Assembly (NCBI GenBank): GCA_005792205.1
Contig: SXSO01000114.1
Location: 1 to 14,253, forward strand
DNA: 14,253 bases
Direction of reading: 5' to 3'
DNA from: Bacteroidota bacterium
GTDB lineage: Bacteria; Bacteroidota; Ignavibacteria; UBA10030; F1-140-MAGs086
Part shown: positions 7,329 through 13,775 of the stretch, one piece after another
Layout of the letters: every line of letters starts with the position of its first letter
Numbering within the stretch: position 1 is the stretch's first letter
Made by a program: the position numbers and the translations under genes
Notes under the pieces: generated by a model
Database searches by the model: none
What the model was told of the DNA's origin: nothing
The model's input: only the letters and a program-made list of their open reading frames with translations

Positions 7329-9173
7329 ATGGATAATCATCAACATCATGAATCTTTTGTGAAAAAATATATCTTTTCACAAGATCATAAAATAATCGGA
7401 ATTCAATATGGCATTACATCTCTTTTATTTTTACTCTTTGGCTTTTATTTAGTAACAGTTATGCGATGGCAACTTGCATATCCGATGGAAGCATTTCCAC
7501 TTGAAAGGTTTGTTTATCCGCTTTTAGGAATAGGAGTTATCTTATTATTTATCAGAGGATTAAAAATTGGAATTCATAGTGTTGTTGGTGTATCTTTGAT
7601 TTTACTTGCAGGAGTTTCATGGTATGTTGCGACAAGAGATGAAAACATGCCAAATAGAATTATGTTGCCAGAATTTTACAATCAACTTGGAGCAATGCAT
7701 GGAACAATTATGGTTTTTCTTGGTGTTGTTCCACTTGCTGTTGGAGCGTTTGGAAACTATATTGTTCCGTTACAAATTGGAGCACCGGATATGGCTTTTC
7801 CAAAATTAAATATGTCAAGTTATTGGTGTTTTTTTGTTGGAGGAGTTACGATGTTAGTTAGTTTTTTTGTTCCAGGAGGTGCAGCAAATTCAGGATGGAC
7901 ATCTTATCCACCGCTTTCTGATATTGCTACAACAGGACAAACATTGTGGCTTCTTGGAATGGTATTTTTGATTACATCTTCACTTCTTGGTTCTGTAAAT
8001 TTTATTATTACAATTGTTCAACTTCGCGCAAAAGGTCTTTCGTTTATGCGATTGCCATTTTTTGTTTGGACACAATTTGTAACTTCATTTCTTTTACTTC
8101 TTGCATTTCCTCCACTTGAAGCTGCTGGAATTTTGCAACTTATGGATAGAGTTGCGGGAACAAGTTTCTTTCTTCCAAGTGGTCTTGTTGTGAGTGGAGA
8201 TCCGTTGCCTGCAAACATTGGTGGTGGAACGCCATTACTTTGGCAACATTTATTTTGGTTTCTTGCACATCCTGAAGTTTATGTTTTGATACTTCCTGCT
8301 CTTGGAATTGTGGCAGAAGTCATTGCAAATAATACACGAAAACCTCTTTGGGGATATAAATCTCTTGTGTATGCTACAATTTTCCTTGGTTTTATGTCGT
8401 TTATTGTTTGGGCTCATCACATGTTTATGACTGGAATGGGTTCAACCATAAATGCATTTTTTCAGATAACGACGATGATAATTTCTATTCCTTCAATAGT
8501 AATATTATCCGCGATGTTTTTATCTTTGTATGGAGGTTCTATACGTATCAACACACCAATGCTTTTTGCACTTGCTTTTCTTCCAATGTTTGGAATTGGA
8601 GGACTTACGGGACTTCCACTTGGTCTTTCAACTTCAGATATTCATTTACACGATACATATTACGTGATTGGACATTTTCATTATGTAGTTGCACCAGGAA
8701 CTATTTTTGCACTTTTTGCAGGAATTTATTATTGGTATCCAAAACTTACAAAAAGGAAAATGAATGAAGCTCTTGGAAAGATTCATTTTTGGGGTTCGTT
8801 TGTTGCAATGAATGTTATATTTTTCCCTATGTTGATTCAAGGACTTGCAGGAGTTTCAAGAAGATTATATGACGGAGGACAGACATATGCTCACGCACAA
8901 AGTGTTCTTTATTTAAATGAAGTTATGTCAATTGGTGCATGGTCACTTGCTTTTTTCCAAATGTTTTTTATAGTGAATCTTTTTTTGAGCATTAAAAAAG
9001 GAAAAGAAGTAGATGATAATCCTTGGGAAGCAACAACTTTGGATTGGGCTGCTACAACTTCTCCACCACTTGCTCATGGAAATTTTGCACAAGTTCCCGA
9101 AGTTTATAGAGGACCTTATGAATATAGTGTTCCCGGTTCAGATAAAGATTTTATTCCACAACATCAACAATAA
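7329..9173 (+). CDS. coxA: Cytochrome c oxidase subunit I (heme-copper oxidase, A-type)
   Basis: A 614-residue membrane protein that reduces O2 to water at heme a3-CuB and pumps protons. I choose ATG 7329; an in-frame TTG at 7323 is less likely. Visible ligands: His124 (heme a, AMHGT), His314 and Tyr318 (HPEVY, CuB and cross-linked Tyr), His363/His364 (WAHHMF, CuB), His449 (heme a3) and His451 (heme a) in HDTYYVIGHFHYV. D-channel residues are kept: Asp154 in GAPDMAFPKLN and Glu316. The K-channel lysine, expected four residues after the Pro in 'PTGIK', is Ile392 (PSIVI). An extra stretch of about 50 residues (57-108) between helix 1 and the heme a helix contains one or two hydrophobic segments. 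The C-terminus has the usual NPWEATTLDWA...SPP and PEVYRGPYEYS. subunit III follows after 6 bases. Confidence 0.96.
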   Translation: MDNHQHHESFVKKYIFSQDHKIIGIQYGITSLLFLLFGFYLVTVMRWQLAYPMEAFPLERFVYPLLGIGVILLFIRGLKIGIHSVVGVSLILLAGVSWYVATRDENMPNRIMLPEFYNQLGAMHGTIMVFLGVVPLAVGAFGNYIVPLQIGAPDMAFPKLNMSSYWCFFVGGVTMLVSFFVPGGAANSGWTSYPPLSDIATTGQTLWLLGMVFLITSSLLGSVNFIITIVQLRAKGLSFMRLPFFVWTQFVTSFLLLLAFPPLEAAGILQLMDRVAGTSFFLPSGLVVSGDPLPANIGGGTPLLWQHLFWFLAHPEVYVLILPALGIVAEVIANNTRKPLWGYKSLVYATIFLGFMSFIVWAHHMFMTGMGSTINAFFQITTMIISIPSIVILSAMFLSLYGGSIRINTPMLFALAFLPMFGIGGLTGLPLGLSTSDIHLHDTYYVIGHFHYVVAPGTIFALFAGIYYWYPKLTKRKMNEALGKIHFWGSFVAMNVIFFPMLIQGLAGVSRRLYDGGQTYAHAQSVLYLNEVMSIGAWSLAFFQMFFIVNLFLSIKKGKEVDDNPWEATTLDWAATTSPPLAHGNFAQVPEVYRGPYEYSVPGSDKDFIPQHQQ

Positions 9174-9179
9174 AAATTT

Positions 9180-9773
9180 ATGATGGAAATCCCTTATACT
9201 TCTAAACCACATTCTGAAACAGGACTTTACAATGCAAAATTTGGAATTTGGCTTTTTATTGCTTCTGAAGTTATGCTTTTTGGAGCATTGTTTACCGCAT
9301 ATATTCTTTTACGAGTTGGAGCAAGTGAATGGCCAAAAGGTGCTGAAATTTTAAATGTTCCACTTGCTACAATAAATACAGTTGTACTTATTTCATCAAG
9401 TATTACAATGGTAATGTCTTGGGCTTCATTGAAGATGAACGAGTTTTCAAAATATAAAGTTTATATGTTGCTCACGTTTTTACTTGGAGTTGTATTTTTG
9501 GTGATTAAGTTTTTTGAATACAATGCAAAATTTCATCATGGATATTTTCCAAGTACAAATATGTTTTTTGCAACTTATTTTACTTTGACAGGACTTCATG
9601 GATTGCATGTTATTGGAGGAATGATTGTAAATTTTTATTTTCTCACAATTGGAAGTAAAATGTGGAATACAGATAAAGAAAGATTTACAAATAGAATTGA
9701 AATCGCTGGACTTTATTGGCATTTTGTAGATTTGGTTTGGATATTTTTATTTCCAGCACTTTATTTATTGTAA
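9180..9773 (+). CDS. coxC: Cytochrome c oxidase subunit III
   Basis: A 197-residue inner membrane protein with about five transmembrane segments (roughly 23-45, 60-82, 94-112, 127-157, 175-196), the short bacterial form of COX3. Conserved signatures are ASEVMLFGALFTAYILLR with the buried Glu30, GLHGLHVIGG (139-147) and YWHFVDLVWIFLFPALYLL at the C-terminus. Subunit III stabilises subunit I and supports D-channel proton uptake. ATG codons at 9180 and 9183 both fit; I use the first. It sits 6 bases after coxA and 24 bases before the subunit IV gene, so it belongs to the same transcript. Confidence 0.94.
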   Translation: MMEIPYTSKPHSETGLYNAKFGIWLFIASEVMLFGALFTAYILLRVGASEWPKGAEILNVPLATINTVVLISSSITMVMSWASLKMNEFSKYKVYMLLTFLLGVVFLVIKFFEYNAKFHHGYFPSTNMFFATYFTLTGLHGLHVIGGMIVNFYFLTIGSKMWNTDKERFTNRIEIAGLYWHFVDLVWIFLFPALYLL

Positions 9774-9797
9774 CTATATTATTAAACAAAAAAAAAT

Positions 9798-10091
9798 ATG
9801 AGTGTAAATAATGTAAAATCCCATATTAAAGTATACATATCAATTTTTGTTGCTTTAATGGTTTTAACTGTTTTGACAGTTTTTGTTTCATATTTGGAAT
9901 TAAGTATTGGATATGCAGTTACTATTGCAATGATTGTTGCTGTGATAAAAGGTTCTCTTGTTGCAAATTATTTTATGCATTTAATTTCTGAAAAGAAAGT
10001 TATTTATTGGGTATTGATTTTAACACTTGTGTTTTTTGTGATATTGATGTTGCTTCCTATTTTATCAACTTTAGATCAAGTTTCACGTTAA
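9798..10091 (+). CDS. coxD: Cytochrome c oxidase subunit IV (prokaryotic COX4/CtaF type)
   Basis: A 97-residue protein with three predicted transmembrane helices. It carries the family signature 'A..KGSLVANYFMHL' followed by a short charged loop (ISEKK) and a hydrophobic C-terminal helix. This small subunit packs against subunits I and III; its exact role is unclear even in studied enzymes. The ATG at 9798 follows an A-rich leader and is three bases past an A9 run. Position directly after coxC is the usual one for this gene. Gene symbols vary (coxD, ctaF, cyoD-like). Confidence 0.85.
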   Translation: MSVNNVKSHIKVYISIFVALMVLTVLTVFVSYLELSIGYAVTIAMIVAVIKGSLVANYFMHLISEKKVIYWVLILTLVFFVILMLLPILSTLDQVSR

Positions 10092-10094
10092 AAA

Positions 10095-10301
10095 ATGTCA
10101 CTTAAATTTTTTCACATACTTTTTATTTCAATTTCAATCTTACTGAATTTTTTATTTTCTTATTGGGCTCAAAAAAATTATTTTGCAAGTAACGATTCAA
10201 CATATATTTATTATATGGTGTTTTCTATAATTGCAATTTTTTTGTTGTCGTATTATGGAATTAAATTTTTGAAAAAATTTAAAAATTTTAGCAATATTTA
10301 A
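10095..10301 (+). CDS. Small two-helix membrane protein in the cox cluster
   Basis: A 68-residue protein of unknown function. It has two hydrophobic segments (about 6-24 and 38-57), separated by a polar loop (AQKNYFASNDSTY), and a basic C-terminal end (KFLKKFKNF), which suggests both ends face the cytoplasm. It starts 3 bases after the coxD stop and ends 1 base before the next start, so it is embedded in the oxidase operon. From memory, similar short proteins beginning 'MSLKxFHIxFI' occur between oxidase genes in other FCB-type genomes, but I cannot verify this here. A role as an accessory subunit or assembly factor is inference from position. Confidence 0.7.
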   Translation: MSLKFFHILFISISILLNFLFSYWAQKNYFASNDSTYIYYMVFSIIAIFLLSYYGIKFLKKFKNFSNI

Positions 10302-10302
10302 A

Positions 10303-10506
10303 ATGAAGTTTTATAAATATATTTTTTTGATTTTTCTTTCATTTAATTTTGTATTGAGTTGTCCATTATGTTATGGAAACGCAACGGGACCAACAATTGA
10401 TGGTGTAAATGCTGCAATATTTACAATGTTAGGAATTACAGGATTTATATTTACAGGTATTATTGCTTTTGTTGTGATGTTAAAGAAAAAAAATAAGTCA
10501 TTTTAA
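10303..10506 (+). CDS. Small exported CPxCYG-motif membrane protein in the cox cluster
   Basis: A 67-residue protein. It begins with a signal peptide (residues 1-19) ending in VLS just before Cys20, which would also fit a relaxed lipobox. The mature part starts CPLCYGNATGPTIDGVNAAIF and continues into one transmembrane helix (about 40-60) with a KKKNK cytoplasmic tail. The two cysteines (CPLC, a CxxC) would face the periplasm at the membrane surface. Sitting directly before the CuA subunit gene, it could bind copper or act as a thiol factor in CuA maturation; this is inference. No heme c motif is present, since there is no CxxCH. Confidence 0.72.
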   Translation: MKFYKYIFLIFLSFNFVLSCPLCYGNATGPTIDGVNAAIFTMLGITGFIFTGIIAFVVMLKKKNKSF

Positions 10507-10527
10507 AATTTTAAAAGTAAAATATCA

Positions 10528-11265
10528 ATGGAAAAGTTTTTAGGTTTACCCATAGATGCTTCTGCTTCTGGTCACGAAGTAGATAATTTAATTGTGATAA
10601 TTCACTATTTGATGTTCGTACTGTTTATCGGTTGGGGCATATTTTTTATGTACACTATTTTTCGGTTTAGGAAAACTAAAAATCCGGTTGCTGATTATCA
10701 CGGTGTGAAAAGTCATGCTTCAAATTATCTTGAAATTATGGTTGTAGCATTTGAAGTTGTGCTTTTAGTAGTTTTTTCAATTCCATTGTGGGCGAAACGT
10801 GTCAATGATTTTCCCAAAGAAAAAAATGCTGTTGTAGTAAATGTTGTTGGAGAACAATTTGCATGGAATATCCATTATCCCGGAAAAGATGGAAAGTTTG
10901 GGAAGCAAGATATAAAACTTATAGATTCAGATAATCCACTTGGTCTTAATAGAAGTGATGAAGATGCAAAAGATGATATTACAACTATAAATGAATTGTA
11001 TTTACCAGTAAATAAGCCTGTTATCATCAACATCAGAAGTAAAGATGTTATTCATAGTTTTAAACTTCCAGTTATGCGTATTGGGCAAGATGCTATTCCG
11101 GGTTTAGATATTCCGGTTTGGTTTACACCAACAGTCAAAGGAGAGTATGAAATTGCTTGTGCTCAACTTTGCGGTTTAGGACATTATAGAATGAAAGGTA
11201 GTTTATTTATTGTAACAGAAGAAGAATTTAACAATTGGTTGGAAGAACAATTTTCTAATTTATAA
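10528..11265 (+). CDS. coxB: Cytochrome c oxidase subunit II (CuA subunit)
   Basis: A 245-residue protein that receives electrons from a donor and passes them to heme a. Two transmembrane helices (about 21-46 and 69-89) precede a periplasmic cupredoxin domain. The CuA site is complete: His176 (DVIHSF), and Cys211, Cys215, His219 and Met222 in CAQLCGLGHYRM. Residue 213, often Glu, is Gln here; that residue contributes through its main-chain carbonyl, so the change should be tolerated. The aromatic electron entry segment is EQFAWNIHYPG (around Trp113). There is no fused cytochrome c domain, so this is not a caa3-type subunit II and needs a separate donor. The gene lies downstream of coxA, C and D rather than in the more usual first position. 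Confidence 0.95.
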   Translation: MEKFLGLPIDASASGHEVDNLIVIIHYLMFVLFIGWGIFFMYTIFRFRKTKNPVADYHGVKSHASNYLEIMVVAFEVVLLVVFSIPLWAKRVNDFPKEKNAVVVNVVGEQFAWNIHYPGKDGKFGKQDIKLIDSDNPLGLNRSDEDAKDDITTINELYLPVNKPVIINIRSKDVIHSFKLPVMRIGQDAIPGLDIPVWFTPTVKGEYEIACAQLCGLGHYRMKGSLFIVTEEEFNNWLEEQFSNL

Positions 11266-11273
11266 AATTTTAA

Positions 11274-12206
11274 ATTTCAATTTTTCTGTATAGGTTTTCT
11301 TTTTTTTTAGTTGTTTGTACATTGATTTTACTTTCTGCTGGTGCTTTAGTTACAAGCACAAGTTCAGGTCTTTCAGTTCCTGATTGGCCAAGTACATATG
11401 GAGAAAATTTGTTTTTTTTCCCAATTAAAAAATGGGTTGGTGGAATTTTTTTTGAACACGGTCACCGTCTCATTGCTTCATTTATTGGGTTTCTTACAAT
11501 TATTTTATCAATTTTAATTTGGAAATTTGAACACAGAATTTGGTTAAAAAAACTTGGATTTATTGCGCTCTTTCTTGTAATTATTCAAGGAATTTTTGGT
11601 GGAATAACCGTTCTTTTTTATTTACCTCAATTTGTTTCTACAGTTCACGCAACACTTGCCCAAACATTTTTTTGTGTAGTTGTTGGAATTACATTTTTTC
11701 TTTCTAAAAATTTTAACGATAAAAAAAATATTGAGATTACAAATGAAAATAAATTTAAACTCAAAAGAATTTCTTCATTGACAACAATTTTTATTTTTAT
11801 TCAACTTATATTTGGAGCATTACTTCGTCATTCTAAAACATTTTCACAAATTAATTTTCAAAACATTTTTCTTTATCCACATATTTTTATTGCATCAGTT
11901 GTTTTATTTTTTGTAATAAAAAATTTTTTGACATGTAGAAAGTTGCAAGATTTTAAAACTTATTATTACTCCAAAATGATTTTAATTCTTGTTTTGGTGC
12001 AAATTGCACTTGGAATTTTAACTCTAATTTTTAGATTAGAAACTAATAATTCTCTAAATTGGGAATGGAACGTGATTATTGTAACAGTCGTTCATTTATT
12101 ACTTGGAGCATTAATACTTGCTACGAGTTTGATTCAATTGCTTCATACGTTACATTTTCATTTCAATTTTTTTGGGAAAGAAATTTTTTTTCCAGCAAAT
12201 AAATGA
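11274..12206 (+). CDS. ctaA: Heme A synthase (COX15/CtaA), non-ATG start
   Basis: CtaA oxidises the C8 methyl of heme O to the formyl of heme A. The protein has eight transmembrane helices in two four-helix halves. Heme ligand histidines are seen (numbered from 11274): His62/64 region in EHGHR with catalytic-type Glu61, His125 (STVHATLAQ), His203 (YPHIF) and His274 (VVHLLLGA). The conserved LVTSTSSGLSVPDWPSTYG follows helix 1. The first usable NTG, TTG at 11322, would leave only half of helix 1. The frame extends upstream through FLYRFSFFLVVCTL, which fits the family's N-terminus, so I place the start at ATT 11274; ATT 11280 or CTG 11286 are alternatives. No ATG or GTG exists between the in-frame TAA at 11271 and 11322, and no Shine-Dalgarno sequence is visible. 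It ends in an ATGA overlap with ctaB. Confidence 0.85.
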   Translation: MSIFLYRFSFFLVVCTLILLSAGALVTSTSSGLSVPDWPSTYGENLFFFPIKKWVGGIFFEHGHRLIASFIGFLTIILSILIWKFEHRIWLKKLGFIALFLVIIQGIFGGITVLFYLPQFVSTVHATLAQTFFCVVVGITFFLSKNFNDKKNIEITNENKFKLKRISSLTTIFIFIQLIFGALLRHSKTFSQINFQNIFLYPHIFIASVVLFFVIKNFLTCRKLQDFKTYYYSKMILILVLVQIALGILTLIFRLETNNSLNWEWNVIIVTVVHLLLGALILATSLIQLLHTLHFHFNFFGKEIFFPANK

Positions 12207-13078
12207 TTATATCTAAAAAAAAAATATTAGATTATTTTACTCTCTCAAAACCAGGAATAAATTTTCTTTCGCTCATTTCTACCTTTACAAGTTTTTTTTT
12301 AGCATCTAACAATTCATTTGATTTTCTTCTTTTATTTCATACACTTTTTGGAACATTTCTCGCTTCAGCAGGTGGTGGAGCATTAAATATGGCAACTGAA
12401 GTTGAAATCGATTCAATTATGGAGCGAACCAAAAAAAGACCAATTCCACAAAATAGAATTTCACATCTTGAAGGATTTATTTTTGGATTTCTTTGTACAC
12501 TTTTTGGAATTTTATATTTAACAAATTTTGTAAACCATTTAAGTGGGTTTTTAGTATCACTTTCAATTTTTAGTTATGTTTTTGTATATACTCCATTGAA
12601 AAAAGTTACGTCACTTTCTACTGTTGTTGGTGGAATTCCTGGAGCAATTCCCATACTAATTGGATGGAGCGCTGTTAGAAATGAAATTTCATTTGAAGCG
12701 TTTTCACTTTTTGCAATCTTATACATTTGGCAAATTCCACATTTTCTTTCAATTGCAATTCTTTACAAAGATGATTACAAAAAAGCAGAAATTCCAATGA
12801 TAACTGTTGCGAATAATTCTATAAATTTTACATATTTACAAATTATTTTACATTTAATTACGCTTATTCCAATTAGTTTATCTCTATATTATTTTGATTT
12901 GGTTTCACAAATTTATTTTATTGGAGCACTCATTTTAAGTTTGGTTTTTCTTTATTTTGGAATTCAACTTGTGAAAAATAAAACTTTGGATGCTTCAAGA
13001 ACACTTCTCAAAACTTCGATCTATTACATTCCGTTTTTGTTTTTTTTAATTCTAATTGATAGAATAATTAATCAGTAA
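12203..13078 (+). CDS. ctaB: Protoheme IX farnesyltransferase (heme O synthase)
   Basis: A 291-residue UbiA-superfamily prenyltransferase that adds the hydroxyethylfarnesyl group to heme b, giving heme O for CtaA. Visible signatures: the first aspartate-rich motif ALNMATEVEIDSIMERTKKRP (Asn62, Glu66, Asp70, Arg75), where Glu stands for the more common first Asp; YTPLKKVTSLSTVVGGIPGAIPILIGW (129-155); and the second motif WQIPHFLSIAILYKDDYKKAEIPM (176-199). About nine transmembrane segments are expected. The ATG overlaps the ctaA stop (ATGA), so translation is coupled. An A10 run at 12215-12224, four codons into the gene, is in frame here but slippage-prone. It ends the respiratory cluster. 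Confidence 0.94.
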   Translation: MIISKKKILDYFTLSKPGINFLSLISTFTSFFLASNNSFDFLLLFHTLFGTFLASAGGGALNMATEVEIDSIMERTKKRPIPQNRISHLEGFIFGFLCTLFGILYLTNFVNHLSGFLVSLSIFSYVFVYTPLKKVTSLSTVVGGIPGAIPILIGWSAVRNEISFEAFSLFAILYIWQIPHFLSIAILYKDDYKKAEIPMITVANNSINFTYLQIILHLITLIPISLSLYYFDLVSQIYFIGALILSLVFLYFGIQLVKNKTLDASRTLLKTSIYYIPFLFFLILIDRIINQ

Positions 13079-13274
13079 ATTTTTATTTCTGATTTAAATA
13101 AAGAACTACTATTTAGTTAGGATTACAGTTTTTTTATTGTAAAACTTGAATTTATCTTACTTTCTGAATTTAACTTTCAACAAAAGAATAAAATTATTTT
13201 TTTTTAATCTATAAAAAAATAGAATTTTTTTTTTTGCTAAAAAGAAAATCAAATCTTATATTCACAAGAAAAAA

Positions 13275-13330
13275 TTGTCTAAAAATGTCTAAAAGTTTTA
13301 AATAAATGTCTAAAAGTTTTTAAATATGTC
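13275..13330 (+). repeat. Phased TGTCTAAAA direct repeats upstream of mraZ (candidate MraZ operator)
   Basis: TGTCTAAAA occurs exactly at 13276-13284, 13286-13294 and 13307-13315, and a fourth partial copy (ATGTC) at 13326-13330 is the mraZ start codon itself. Intervals of the TGTC core are 10, 21 and 20 bp, so all copies lie on one face of the helix. The last two full copies belong to longer near-identical units of 21 and 20 bp (13285-13305 and 13306-13325), each reading ATGTCTAAAAG-T(4-5)-AAAT. Known MraZ proteins bind short direct repeats just upstream of their own gene (TGGGN with a 5-bp spacer in E. coli, giving a 10-bp period), so an MraZ binding region is the likeliest reading. The sequence differs from TGGG. 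A sigma70-like promoter (TTGTCT at 13275, TTAAAT at 13298) could overlap it, but such matches are cheap in this DNA. Confidence 0.65.
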
Positions 13331-13775
13331 ATTTTACGGTTCAGAAATTTATTCAGTTGATAAAAAATATCGTGTTAATTTACCATTCAAAATGCGAAAA
13401 CATTTGTCTGAAAAAATTGACGCAAAGTTTTTTGCAATTTGTCATCCCGTCAAACAATGTATATATCTTTATTCTGAAGAAGAGTGGAAAAAAATGGAAG
13501 AAAAATTTTTCAAGTTAGATAGTTTTTTTGATGATGAAGCAGATGATTTTAAAAATCAACTTTTTGAGTTTGCATCAGAATGTGAAATTGGAGCTCAATC
13601 ACGAATTACAATTCCAGAAAAAATGTTAAAAAAAATTGGAGTCAAAAATGAAGTGAAAATAATTGGTGCGGGAAATCATTTGATGCTTTGGAATCCAAAA
13701 ATTTATGATACAACATTCAATGGAAAAAAGAATATGAAAGAATTATCACAGAAAATTTTTGAGAAGTTAAAATAG
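13326..13775 (+). CDS. mraZ: Transcriptional regulator MraZ
   Basis: A 149-residue protein, normal family length, with two AbrB-like (SpoVT-AbrB) half domains. The DNA-contacting DxxxR motifs are seen as DKKYR (12-16, followed by VNLPFKMRKHL) and GAQSR (89-93, followed by ITIPEKMLKKIG). Most MraZ proteins read D[AE]KGR and D[AG]QGR, so the glycine of the first motif and the Asp and Gly of the second are altered, while both arginines are kept. The ending LWNPKIYD is typical of FCB-group MraZ. MraZ normally assembles into an octamer- or dodecamer-like ring and represses its own dcw operon. The ATG is followed by rsmH directly after the stop, the standard dcw order. The start is fixed by the repeats running up to it and by SFYGSEIYSVD aligning with the family N-terminus. 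Confidence 0.92.
   Translation: MSFYGSEIYSVDKKYRVNLPFKMRKHLSEKIDAKFFAICHPVKQCIYLYSEEEWKKMEEKFFKLDSFFDDEADDFKNQLFEFASECEIGAQSRITIPEKMLKKIGVKNEVKIIGAGNHLMLWNPKIYDTTFNGKKNMKELSQKIFEKLK

Noticed and set aside
7606..8767. Alternative + strand open frames (67 and 119 codons) inside coxA and a minus-strand frame at 8018-8218
   Set aside because: They overlap the unmistakable subunit I sequence in other frames and encode no recognisable protein.
10520..11265. caa3-type oxidase with cytochrome c fused to subunit II
   Set aside because: CoxB ends about 23 residues after the CuA Met222 (EEEFNNWLEEQFSNL) and has no CxxCH motif.
12203..12230. Frame error at the A10 tract near the start of ctaB
   Set aside because: The frame is continuous from ATG 12203 through the conserved prenyltransferase, so the genomic sequence is consistent as given.
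13079..13274. Terminator or RNA gene in the gap after ctaB
   Set aside because: Only weak AT dyads such as TTACA/TGTAA (13123-13143) and CTAT/ATAG before a T11 run are visible. No stable hairpin, tRNA-like or riboswitch-like pattern stands out; chance is sufficient.
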